Below are positions 35,883 through 44,563 of a stretch of 64,000 nt of DNA, piece by piece. The DNA is taken from contig NZ_CP074112.1 in assembly GCF_024584785.1 (NCBI RefSeq), forward strand, positions 1,736,001 through 1,800,000. The letters run 5' to 3'. Below the pieces are notes generated by a model that did not search any database, had not been told where the DNA came from, and saw only the letters and a program-made list of their open reading frames with translations. Every line of letters starts with the position of its first letter. The first letter of the stretch is position 1. The position numbers were made by a program, and so were the translations under genes. The stretch comes from Idiomarina loihiensis. Lineage in GTDB: Bacteria; Pseudomonadota; Gammaproteobacteria; Enterobacterales; Alteromonadaceae.

Positions 35883-36223
35883 TCGCAGGTGGGTCAATTT
35901 TATTGGCCAAAAGTGGATCAATTTTAATGGCCATTGACAGAACGCCTACGCCAGCAGAAAGCGTTTGTGCCACCATGAGTAGGACAATTAACGAAATACG
36001 CTTTGGAAATGCACGAAAGAAGTCTAGAAAATAGTTTTTCGCTTCGGTAACCGTTTGTCGTGCCGATAGTACTGGTACTTGATGATATCCTGACATGCCT
36101 TGTCTTTATTTTTTTTAATAAACATAGATTCCACTATACGACACCTTAGGTTTACACTCCATCTACAATCATGTCTTTTATGTACCACCACAAGGCACTT
36201 ATGTATAATTAGGTACACAAGTT

Positions 36224-37210
36224 ATGACTCAAGAAAGGAACGACGTGTTTTCTTCACAGGTATACGGACAATATATTGAAAGCGATTTCATACTACCTGG
36301 GCTGGCTCCTGCATATAGTCAGAACAACACGACGTTAAAACGGCAAGTAATAAGGTTAGCCCACACCACTTTTCAACAGCCGGCGCAGAATAAACGAATT
36401 TACGTCAGGCTTAATCATGGTATTTATCGTTCACCTGAGTATCCAAATCACTTATTCGGTACAGTAGACCAACTAGGTAGCTTTAGACTCACGCCGTCCA
36501 GCGTAACACTTGCGCCTATCGATAGCCTTCCGCACCAACATCTTATATCGTTCGCACTGGGTAGTGGGCTAGGGGTGCAGCTTTACTTACGGCAAATTAT
36601 TCCAATGCACGGTATGGCATTTTTAAATTCTGATAACACCGCAAGTTTAGTTTTTGGTATGAGTGGCGCAGGAAAGAGTACCTTAACGGCGGCCTGCATA
36701 AGCGCAGGGATTCCTGTTTTTAGTGATGATATTTTACCTATCGAGCGAAGAGACCATGAGTTATTTATTCATCCGGCGCATCGTCGATTAAAGCTTTCAC
36801 AACAATTAGTCTCTGAGCTGATGGTATCAAATTCAAACATTCAATCACCCGATCATACGGCGGAGTCCGCTTATCCAGGCACCGATAAAATTGGCTGGGT
36901 GGCACCACAACAGAGCTTTGCGCATGAACCGGCACGCGTATCACGCCTGTATTTACTACGTAAAGTCCGTCATCAAGAAGCTGGCTCAGTAAGCTCTCCA
37001 ATGAGCTCTTTTCAAACAATCAACCTGTTACGACGCTTCGTATATCGGCCGAGGCTCCTTCCATTTCTGGGTTTAAACAAACTCTTTTTTGAACAGGCTT
37101 CTCTACTTAGTCAAACGACTCAGTTACGCGAAATACACCTACCAGACATCACACACTTTTCATCTTTTAACAACTATGCTTGCAAAATCAAAGAGTTGCT
37201 TCAAGTTTAA
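36224..37210 (+). CDS. HprK-like kinase 1 (lasso C-terminal Ser kinase type)
   Basis: 328 residues. After a beta-rich N-terminus comes LVFGMSGAGKSTLTAACISAG (P-loop) and VFSDDILPI (Asp pair), as in HPr kinase/phosphorylase-related proteins of RiPP clusters. Members in lasso clusters (PadeK, ThcoK) phosphorylate the hydroxyl of the precursor's C-terminal Ser, and all three local precursors end in Ser. Divergent from the exporter gene across 127 bp. Confidence 0.8.
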   Translation: MTQERNDVFSSQVYGQYIESDFILPGLAPAYSQNNTTLKRQVIRLAHTTFQQPAQNKRIYVRLNHGIYRSPEYPNHLFGTVDQLGSFRLTPSSVTLAPIDSLPHQHLISFALGSGLGVQLYLRQIIPMHGMAFLNSDNTASLVFGMSGAGKSTLTAACISAGIPVFSDDILPIERRDHELFIHPAHRRLKLSQQLVSELMVSNSNIQSPDHTAESAYPGTDKIGWVAPQQSFAHEPARVSRLYLLRKVRHQEAGSVSSPMSSFQTINLLRRFVYRPRLLPFLGLNKLFFEQASLLSQTTQLREIHLPDITHFSSFNNYACKIKELLQV

Positions 37211-37240
37211 CGCTATCTCTGTAGCAACGTAACCGCAGAG

Positions 37241-38431
37241 CTATTCATCTAATTTGCAGCCTGTATTATCTAGATAGCTTTTTAGCCGATTTGTAAAAAC
37301 GCCAGCGCCATCGTCATTGAGATGAAGTAAATCGGCAAACCAGTCTTCTTGCATGCCATCGGTGTTATGCTGCCATAGCTCGCCCGGGAGGATAATGCAG
37401 TGATTTGTTTTAGCTAACTCACGCATTACATTTTCTTGTAAATGAAATGGGTTTGGTATTTCTTTTTTTGTATTATCTTTCGAAGTAATCCAGTTAATAA
37501 ATCTGTCGTAATACCTAATTAAAATAGGTGGTTCCTCGATTATTGCCCTTCTATTTCGCATTATCGCTCTTTGCGATGAGTGAGCCTCAGCCGTCATGAG
37601 ACCTTCTAGCATTCCAGTAACGTACCATTGCGACAAAGGTGATTCTAGCAGGACAAAGTGAGAACCATGTTGTGAAGCCAATTGCTGAATTATCCGAAGT
37701 TCATTCAATGACTCTTCAATAATAGTACTATTACTTTTCAACGCAGGGGTAACTGAGGATAATAATATCGGAAAGCGGTAATAGGGATGAAACTCTGTAT
37801 TAATAGGTTCCGCTTCTTGTATAAATGTAAACTTAGGATCGGTACATCTGTCGGTTGGCTTTACAGCGCACTTTAAATAAGCAAGCATGGAATACCCTTG
37901 CCGACCTTCTACTCGAAGCGGTATGAGATTGGAGCGAAGAAAACCAATAAAATCACTTCTTATAATTGTCAATGCGGAAATTTCTCTCAAAATAAGATAC
38001 GCATTTTCACGACCTCTATTGGCAAGTAATTGACTATTTGAAAAATTTATCGAATGCCCGTTATCTTGAAGTAAAATAAAAGGGTTCAGTGTTAAAAAAA
38101 TCCACTTGGGCTTTGCGCCGCTTTCATAAACAGCCTCTAAAATGACCCTTGTTTCGAAAAGATCTCCACCGGGAATCCATAGTGGAACATGCTCTAAGCC
38201 GAGTTCGTCAAAGTCAATGGCCACAGAATGTGAATTACCAATAGATATCGCATCCGCTTTGTGTAATCCGCCATCTCTGATATCACTGATTCGCTCAGAG
38301 ATTATAAATATTTGATTTACCCAAATATGACTAATCAACCATAACGAAACAAAGAGCAAAGCACAAAAACAAAACGCTCTTGCTGCAGAAAACTTGTTAC
38401 TATCTTTAAAATTGGAAATAAATAAACGCAT
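37241..38431 (-). CDS. SGNH-like membrane-anchored partner of MBOAT 1
   Basis: 396 residues. One N-terminal membrane helix (FCALLFVSLWLISHIWV); ADAISIGNSHSVAIDFDEL has the Ser block and DLLHLNDDGAG the D-x-x-H block of SGNH hydrolases. AlgX/AlgJ/DltD-like proteins of this type complete O-acyl transfer outside the cytoplasmic membrane. It overlaps the MBOAT gene by 26 bp and ends the long minus-strand operon. Confidence 0.7.
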   Translation of the reverse strand: MRLFISNFKDSNKFSAARAFCFCALLFVSLWLISHIWVNQIFIISERISDIRDGGLHKADAISIGNSHSVAIDFDELGLEHVPLWIPGGDLFETRVILEAVYESGAKPKWIFLTLNPFILLQDNGHSINFSNSQLLANRGRENAYLILREISALTIIRSDFIGFLRSNLIPLRVEGRQGYSMLAYLKCAVKPTDRCTDPKFTFIQEAEPINTEFHPYYRFPILLSSVTPALKSNSTIIEESLNELRIIQQLASQHGSHFVLLESPLSQWYVTGMLEGLMTAEAHSSQRAIMRNRRAIIEEPPILIRYYDRFINWITSKDNTKKEIPNPFHLQENVMRELAKTNHCIILPGELWQHNTDGMQEDWFADLLHLNDDGAGVFTNRLKSYLDNTGCKLDE

Positions 38432-39821
38432 TTTGATCCGGAGCTGAAAAGTTAGCTATAAAGATAATTATTATTAAATAGCAAGCCCATCTGAAAATAG
38501 GATTACGAAAAGGCCAATTCTCTTTTTCTTTCTGAAAATCGACAAGCTTTCGACTAAAAAACCAACTAGCTGATGCTATACCCGCAATTAATAAAGGAAA
38601 AACCATAGCGTAATTACTGATAGATATATCCATTTGAAAAGAAACAATCTTTAAGAATACTGTACCAGCATGCTCAACACTAGGTGATAGAAAAATAACT
38701 GCTCCCAAATTTACTAAACAAAAAGTCCTTAATTTCCGAAGGTTATCCCACAACCTATTCTTCGGCAAAATTAAATTCTGTTTATAAAATAATTTTTCTA
38801 CTACAATAAAAACCCCATTAACAAAGCCCCACAAAATGAAGTTGAAAGCAGCTCCATGCCACAAACCTACAATCGTGAATGTAATGATAGTTAGATAAAA
38901 ACGCCAGTAACTATTTTCAGATAGGGATGCTAAAGGTTGATGAAGATAATCGAAAATCCATCTTGTTAAACTAATATGCCAGCGCTGCCAAAAATCTCGG
39001 ACACTTAGAGCACTGAAGGGTCTATTAAAGTTTTCAGTGAGATTTACACCATATATCCGCGCCGACCCTCTCGCAATATCAGTGTAAGACGAGAAATCCA
39101 TATAGACATAGAACATAGATAGTCCTGCAGTTGCAGTAGCTTCAAGCCATGTGTATTGATCACCGTTACCATAGACAGTATCCATCAAAGGCGACAAATT
39201 ACCTACAATAACGAGCTTTTTAAAAAGTCCAACCAGTATTAATATAAGCCCAGAACGAATACGCTCCCAGTCAAAGTTATAATACCGTTTTAACTGAGGT
39301 AATAGCTTATTTGCACGTTCTATTGGACCAGCTATTAGCTGTGGGAAATAAGCTACGTAAAGAGCAAAGTAGCCCAGATGCCTTTCCGCAGCCTTCTTTC
39401 CACGATATACGTCAATGGTATATCCCATAGACTGCAACGTGAAAAAAGAAATACCAATAGGCAGGATAAAATTTGCTGCTGGACCTGATAGAAAAGAGGA
39501 TGTTTCGAGAAGATAGCCAAGTGTTTCATCGATTAGCAGTCGATATTTAAAATAAGCTAAAATAGATAAATTTGTTATTATACTTACTATCAAAAACAAC
39601 CTGCGTTGTCTTTTATTTTTAGTTTTGCTTATACTCAATCCACAGCTATAATCAATAAAAGTTGAAACAAGTAATAGCCAGATAAAATCTAATTGAGAAT
39701 ACCCATAAAAAAAGTAGCTTACAATAAGAAGTAAAAGCCACCTTAAACGAAATGGCGTTATAAAATAAATAGAAGCACTAAAAATGAGTAATAAAAAATA
39801 TTCTACGTTATGAAAGCTCAT
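38406..39821 (-). CDS. MBOAT O-acyltransferase 1 (AlgI/DltB-like)
   Basis: 471 residues with about ten membrane helices. RDFWQRWHISLTRW and FTIVGLWHGAAFNFILWG, the latter with the catalytic His, are the MBOAT marks. It moves an acyl group across the membrane to a partner SGNH protein, here the next gene. Substrate unknown; a glycan or peptide target is possible. Confidence 0.9.
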   Translation of the reverse strand: MSFHNVEYFLLLIFSASIYFITPFRLRWLLLLIVSYFFYGYSQLDFIWLLLVSTFIDYSCGLSISKTKNKRQRRLFLIVSIITNLSILAYFKYRLLIDETLGYLLETSSFLSGPAANFILPIGISFFTLQSMGYTIDVYRGKKAAERHLGYFALYVAYFPQLIAGPIERANKLLPQLKRYYNFDWERIRSGLILILVGLFKKLVIVGNLSPLMDTVYGNGDQYTWLEATATAGLSMFYVYMDFSSYTDIARGSARIYGVNLTENFNRPFSALSVRDFWQRWHISLTRWIFDYLHQPLASLSENSYWRFYLTIITFTIVGLWHGAAFNFILWGFVNGVFIVVEKLFYKQNLILPKNRLWDNLRKLRTFCLVNLGAVIFLSPSVEHAGTVFLKIVSFQMDISISNYAMVFPLLIAGIASASWFFSRKLVDFQKEKENWPFRNPIFRWACYLIIIIFIANFSAPDQNAFIYFQF

Positions 39822-39869
39822 GGAGTCTCTCTGTCATTTAACTGGGAAAACTAAGACTCAAAATAGCAC

Positions 39870-40781
39870 TCAGGGTAAGTAACCTAAATTAGACATTACT
39901 TCTGAATGGTCTTTCACAATGGTATCGACTTGCTGGGTGCTTAGCGTGTTTTTCCAATCACCAACAATACCTTTTCGAAAAAAACTTTGAACACCTACGG
40001 GCTTTTCACGAAAGCCAAACTCCCTTTCCTTCTTTTGCAGTCGCTCAAAACGTGTGAGCTCTAACGACTTCTCGATCAGCTCCTTATCATTGGGTAATTC
40101 CAGGAAAGTTGCTATTTCGAAAAAGGTTTCAAAAGGTTTAGACTTCATATCTTCATAACGTACGATCTTAACGGGTAAATCAGCATTTTGCCATGAACGC
40201 ACATGCCCACTCCACGACCGCAACCGTTGCCGAACCTGATTTGCTTGACCTATCTCGGTTTTACAAAGTGCACAATTCGAATTGTTCATTTTCGCTATTG
40301 ACTCGTCAATGGAACACTTTGAGTGATTCGCAAATGAAATACATACGTCAAGAGGGTTACGAACTATATATAACGCACCTCGTGTGACATCTCTTGGAAA
40401 CATTGGCTGCCGAGCCGCACCTTCCCCCACAAAACTATAGGCATCATGTGCTTTATGATATCCCCAATTTTTTGTCACACTATTTATGTACCGATATGCA
40501 GAAGGGCGTAGGGTATCTATTTCATTCGGTGTTAAACTGTCTAGTGAAAATCCGAGTGCATTTTGAATCCACTCTCGCCCACTCGCTATTACGCCAGTTC
40601 TTAAGTCATTTAAATCAATATCAAAGCTTTCTTCGAAAGTATTTTCATGAATAAATTCCTCGTTCATACTCCGCAACGCTGCTATGAAGCTACGTGTCCA
40701 GGTGTTACCAGACTTCGGGTATGATGCTAGCCAAAATAACCGTGCTTCATGATTTATCACGGGTGGCTCCAAGAAGTTCAT
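39870..40781 (-). CDS. Sulfotransferase 2
   Basis: 303 residues. LFWLASYPKSGNTWTRSFIAAL is the PAPS 5'-phosphosulfate loop, GALYIVRNPLDVCISFANH the 3'-phosphate block, and FFRKGIVGDWKN the C-terminal R-K-G motif. All three are intact, so it should be active with PAPS. It overlaps the HprK-like gene by 35 bp, which links sulfation directly to the peptide-modification operon. Confidence 0.9.
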   Translation of the reverse strand: MNFLEPPVINHEARLFWLASYPKSGNTWTRSFIAALRSMNEEFIHENTFEESFDIDLNDLRTGVIASGREWIQNALGFSLDSLTPNEIDTLRPSAYRYINSVTKNWGYHKAHDAYSFVGEGAARQPMFPRDVTRGALYIVRNPLDVCISFANHSKCSIDESIAKMNNSNCALCKTEIGQANQVRQRLRSWSGHVRSWQNADLPVKIVRYEDMKSKPFETFFEIATFLELPNDKELIEKSLELTRFERLQKKEREFGFREKPVGVQSFFRKGIVGDWKNTLSTQQVDTIVKDHSEVMSNLGYLP

Positions 40782-41688
40782 TTGTTAAATAAGTAAATAA
40801 TGCTTTGCCCATTTTCTCGAAATTTTCTAATATCTTAGAGCTGCGCGGACGCCCTAGTTTTATAACCGGTGTATGCCCAAAGCTCTTTCCAATCAAAATA
40901 AAGTGAATTTTTTCTAGCCCTGCAGTCTTCGCAAACTCCTTTCTAAATATCTGGTTCTGTAACGGCGATAACTTCTTTATTCCTTGAATTTCTTCAATCT
41001 CAACAGTGTTTTCATTGTCACCAGTAAGCAACACTACAAGGTCAACAGAGGCTTGTTCAGAGATAAAGCGCTCACCAATATGCCAGTCAAACTTATTAAC
41101 ACTAGGGCGTACTGGCGTTAACTCGGCTTCATCTAGTTGCAAAGCTTGCGACACATCTTGCCAAATTTTTAACCGCGGAGAACCACTACAAACAACCCCT
41201 TGACTATTAAAAACAGCCAAATCGTCAGCGACTAAACGCGCATTACACTGGTTAATGAGGTACGCTGAAAAAGACGATTTCCCTACCGCAGAGTGTCCAC
41301 ATAATAGCAACCGATGAATCTGACCATGTATTTCAAGGTGAACGACATTACCGTGCATCACTAGATACTTACGCATATTCATTAATGGGCCTAAAACAGC
41401 CCCTAATAGGTACAACTCTACAGAGTCCATATCCGCCATAGGGTAAGGCTGCACATTGATAGTATCTAGATCAGCAACAAAGAAACGAGCAATATTTGGA
41501 ACATCAAGCCAAAACTGGGTATTACTTATACTTGCGAAAGCTGATACAGACTCCAAATGGCTCGGCGGCGCCGACTCAACATTAGCAAGTTTGATATGAA
41601 TATCAGGGCTCTTATCCGTCACTAACGGCGCCTTTAATTCGAACTCACTGGCAAGTACTACGCCATAAATCTCATAATTATGAGCCAT
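40747..41688 (-). CDS. HprK-like kinase 2
   Basis: 313 residues. LLLCGHSAVGKSSFSAYLI (P-loop) and RLVADDLAVF (Asp pair) are as in HprK-related RiPP kinases, with PSVNKFDWHIGERF following. It is a distant paralogue of the kinase at 36224. It lies 9 bp after a PqqD-like gene and overlaps a sulfotransferase gene, giving PqqD-kinase-sulfotransferase as a compact unit. Confidence 0.8.
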   Translation of the reverse strand: MAHNYEIYGVVLASEFELKAPLVTDKSPDIHIKLANVESAPPSHLESVSAFASISNTQFWLDVPNIARFFVADLDTINVQPYPMADMDSVELYLLGAVLGPLMNMRKYLVMHGNVVHLEIHGQIHRLLLCGHSAVGKSSFSAYLINQCNARLVADDLAVFNSQGVVCSGSPRLKIWQDVSQALQLDEAELTPVRPSVNKFDWHIGERFISEQASVDLVVLLTGDNENTVEIEEIQGIKKLSPLQNQIFRKEFAKTAGLEKIHFILIGKSFGHTPVIKLGRPRSSKILENFEKMGKALFTYLTNELLGATRDKS

Positions 41689-41697
41689 CCAATATCC

Positions 41698-41988
41698 TTA
41701 AGCTTCGTCGGGATGAATTTGAATCAACTTCTTTTGTTGCATGTCATTCAAAAAAAATAATAAATCTTGCTCACATTGCTCTTTGCTCACCTCAAACTCT
41801 TGCTGTAATTTGGTACACAGAACATTCACCACATGAGGCTCTTCCAACATTGTCCAAATTTTGCTCGCCACTCCATTTAAACCAAGGTAGTTATCTTGGT
41901 CCTCGCTCATCATTACAACTTCTTCGCCCATCAGGGCAAATACTAAATCAGGATGACGTTGCACTTTACTTTCCAAATCAATTACCAT
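41698..41988 (-). CDS. PqqD-like RRE (B1) protein 1
   Basis: 96 residues, a single RiPP recognition element: KVQRHPDLVFALMGEEVVMMSEDQDNYLGLNGVASKIW and a winged-helix end. It binds the leader and presents the precursor to modifying enzymes. Very similar to the PqqD at 50564-50848 (shared segment LQQEFEVSKEQCEQD), so they are recent duplicates. Upstream of HprK 2. Confidence 0.9.
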   Translation of the reverse strand: MVIDLESKVQRHPDLVFALMGEEVVMMSEDQDNYLGLNGVASKIWTMLEEPHVVNVLCTKLQQEFEVSKEQCEQDLLFFLNDMQQKKLIQIHPDEA

Positions 41989-42048
41989 TTTTTATCCTAA
42001 CTGTCTAATAGAAAAGCTAATAACTCGCTGTAACTACCTGAACATTCG

Positions 42049-43608
42049 CTATTTACTTCCACGAGTAACTTTACCACTCGTAGTTCGAGCTAAACTACCA
42101 CGCTTAAGCAAGGTAACTTTCAAATTACCCACACCAAGCTCCTTCAGTAAGCACTCATTTATCTTCTGTACTAGAAGCTGGTTGGCATCTAACGTTTTAT
42201 CAGTTCGTTCAAGAACTAACTCAGCATTCTCAAAACCTTTTGGCTCTTGACTCCGACCCACAACACTGTTGCTAAGCAGTCCTATATTTGTATTCACCGG
42301 AATGTTTAGTTCAGAAATAAGAGCAAGTATATCGGCTAAATAGATATTTCTTCCGGCAAGTGAGACTCGATCATTATTGCGCCCCAGAACCACAAGACAG
42401 TCGTCCTTTATATAACCTAAATCCCCGGTATTAAACCAACCTTCAACTTCTTCCCCGTTTAAATAGTTCGAAAATAAACTGGGTAAACGAACCTCTATCT
42501 CGCCAACATTTAATTCTGAGGACTCGCCAAACTCACTTGAACAATAAACATCATTCTCTGACTTGATACGAATAAAATTCGCGGACTCCGCAGACAATAT
42601 ACAAGGTAAAATACGAGTGTCCAGATGTTGTGCTTTATCGAATTCATAACAGCTCATCGCTGGGCGACCGCAAACATACAATACCGCTTCGGCTAATCCA
42701 TAGGTTGAAAAAAAAGCGTCTCTGGGTATGGAGCAATATTCACTCAATTTCCTAAAAGTTTCTGTTAAAGCGCTTGGTACGATGTCTGCTCCCACAAATA
42801 TCCGCCGCAAATTTTGCAAGTTTAACTGCCGGAGTTGTTCACTCGAAGTAGATTTCAACAACAAATCGAAGGCAAAAGGAGGCCCACCTGTTACTGTAAC
42901 TGAGTATTTTTCCATCATAGTAAGCCATCGTATCGGCTTTTTTAAGAAGTCAGTCGGCGACATAAGCACAGTTTGCCTTCCGCAAACTAAACTAAAAACA
43001 TAGATCCCAAATAATCCCATGTCGTGGTGTAGCGGTAGCCAACTCCCCATCACATCTGCCTTATCAAACTCCCAATCTTGATTGTTATACTTTGTATTGC
43101 TTAAAATTTGTGCATCTGTTAAACAGACGCCTTTTGGCTTAGAAGTAGAGCCTGATGTAAACTGAACAATGCGATTCTTTGGAACCTGAGAGCAAACAAA
43201 ACTTTCACAGCGGTATTCGCTACTATCTAACAAATACTGGCCAAGTAGAACATGGTCCATTAATAAAGCATCAACAAACAATGAACGAATAAAATCTGAT
43301 CGCCCCTCTTCCTTTTCTCGAGTTGGCTGCGGAATTGGAATAATTGTATATCCGGCATAGATAAGTGCTAACAAACCGACATATATTGATCTATGGTGAC
43401 TTACATAAACAATAACGTTTTTAGCCTCACCAAATTTTAATTTTAAGAAGCCAGCTAGTTGTTGCGCTTCTCTACTCAGCTCTCCAGCTGTTATGTCATC
43501 AGAACCTTTTTCTCCACCCCGCTGCAAAATACGAAGGAGAGTTTTCTCTTTAATCTCAGACAGCGACTTATAAATTGCGAAGGCCAAATTATCCGCGTGG
43601 TTCATCAT
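42049..43608 (-). CDS. Acyl-AMP ligase (FAAL/adenylation family)
   Basis: 519 residues. VQFTSGSTSKPKGVCLT (P-loop-like A3), TYGLAEAVLYV (A5), GWFNTGDLGYI (A7), GRNNDRVSLAGRNIY (A8), and TTSGKVTR with the A10 Lys. FAAL-like enzymes activate fatty acids and pass them to ACP, and an ACP is encoded at 47752-48003. The product could be the donor for the MBOAT proteins. Confidence 0.85.
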   Translation of the reverse strand: MMNHADNLAFAIYKSLSEIKEKTLLRILQRGGEKGSDDITAGELSREAQQLAGFLKLKFGEAKNVIVYVSHHRSIYVGLLALIYAGYTIIPIPQPTREKEEGRSDFIRSLFVDALLMDHVLLGQYLLDSSEYRCESFVCSQVPKNRIVQFTSGSTSKPKGVCLTDAQILSNTKYNNQDWEFDKADVMGSWLPLHHDMGLFGIYVFSLVCGRQTVLMSPTDFLKKPIRWLTMMEKYSVTVTGGPPFAFDLLLKSTSSEQLRQLNLQNLRRIFVGADIVPSALTETFRKLSEYCSIPRDAFFSTYGLAEAVLYVCGRPAMSCYEFDKAQHLDTRILPCILSAESANFIRIKSENDVYCSSEFGESSELNVGEIEVRLPSLFSNYLNGEEVEGWFNTGDLGYIKDDCLVVLGRNNDRVSLAGRNIYLADILALISELNIPVNTNIGLLSNSVVGRSQEPKGFENAELVLERTDKTLDANQLLVQKINECLLKELGVGNLKVTLLKRGSLARTTSGKVTRGSK

Positions 43609-44563
43609 TATCTCTCTTGGTCGGCTTTTCGTTTAATTGATATGTTTCAATAATTTGCTTGCCATAGTCGACGGAAAAATGAATAGGATCCCGCCAAATA
43701 GACTGTATTTCGTCTTGTACAGCTGGAACCTTTACAAATATATTCCGCCCGCGGCACAATGCAGCAATATCATTTGTATGGTCAAAAATAGACTTTACCT
43801 TTCCACTCCAACGAGCACGTTCAGCACGGGAAGGCAGCAAATAGTCATTCATATCAAATACGAGGAAGTTTACCGTTAGTTGAGGATATCGAACGCATAA
43901 CCTCTGGTAGAAACCTAGTGCATCAGAAAAACTTGCGGGAAATTTGTTCTCGATTTGGCTTGCATAAACCTCACGCAACCGGATCGCTTTCGCATATAGG
44001 TTTTCGGAAGTAGGTGCCGGAGATTCAAAGTCATCAAAGGTTACACGATAGGACTCTGCCGGTAAAAAGAGCGCCTTTAAACTATTAAAACTTAGCAGTA
44101 CTGTCTTCCATACATCTAACGTTGTCTGTCGATTGGTTCTATCATTAGTCATCGGCGCAAATACTTCTACATTCAAAATCGTATTTTCAGAGCTTAATGT
44201 AGTTTCAGACAAACCATCTACAATCACTGACGTTTCAAAAAAATTCATGCCAGCTAACCCAAGCACGGCTAACGAAGGAGTATCAACAAAACCATCTCTT
44301 ACTATGGATGAGCCGACCAAATAAGAACGTTTCGTTTGGTCACCTGCAAACCTTCTAAGCATAAGAAGTTCAACAATACGGTTACTGTGCCGCCCTTTCA
44401 AAACTTCTAAATTATTGCTATCCGGCAATGGGCTGTTTTTAGTGAAAAGCCCAAATGGATTAATGAAAGAATAGGCGACTACATACGCCGTTAAGCTTAT
44501 TACAAAAACTGCAGCTAGTGTAAGTACGAACTTGTGTTCCTTTAGTTGGTTAGAACTGCTCAT
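43589..44563 (-). CDS. SGNH-like partner of MBOAT 2
   Basis: 324 residues. One N-terminal helix (LTLAAVFVISLTAYVVAYSF), YLVGSSIVRDGFVD as Ser block and WRDPIHFSVDYG as D-x-x-H block. Overlaps MBOAT 2 by 14 bp and the ligase gene by 20 bp. It is the second MBOAT/SGNH pair in the operon but is divergent from the first. Confidence 0.65.
   Translation of the reverse strand: MSSSNQLKEHKFVLTLAAVFVISLTAYVVAYSFINPFGLFTKNSPLPDSNNLEVLKGRHSNRIVELLMLRRFAGDQTKRSYLVGSSIVRDGFVDTPSLAVLGLAGMNFFETSVIVDGLSETTLSSENTILNVEVFAPMTNDRTNRQTTLDVWKTVLLSFNSLKALFLPAESYRVTFDDFESPAPTSENLYAKAIRLREVYASQIENKFPASFSDALGFYQRLCVRYPQLTVNFLVFDMNDYLLPSRAERARWSGKVKSIFDHTNDIAALCRGRNIFVKVPAVQDEIQSIWRDPIHFSVDYGKQIIETYQLNEKPTKRDNDEPRG

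Larger units (their letters stand above)
33508..35939 (+). mobile_element. IS21-family insertion sequence, copy 2 (istA frameshifted)
   Basis: 2432 bp, apparently identical to 2833-5262 except for two single-base insertions in istA, which account exactly for the 2-bp length difference. Target duplication GAACG at 33503-33507 and 35940-35944. It lies inside the exporter gene, in the opposite orientation. Confidence 0.95.
31914..36096 (-). pseudogene. ABC exporter (six TM + NBD), split by IS21 copy 2
   Basis: The 5' part is 36096-35940 (MSGYHQVPVLSARQ...LSAGVGV) and the 3' part is 33502-31914. Removing the element and one GAACG copy rejoins the frame as ...GVGVLFILPLLSVLGF..., giving 581 residues, the normal half-transporter length. 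The NBD has Walker A TGPSGSGKSTVADL, signature LSGGQRQRLAIARAL, Walker B LLILDEATNALD. It would export the finished peptide (D protein). The insertion also separates B2 from the operon promoter. Confidence 0.9.
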
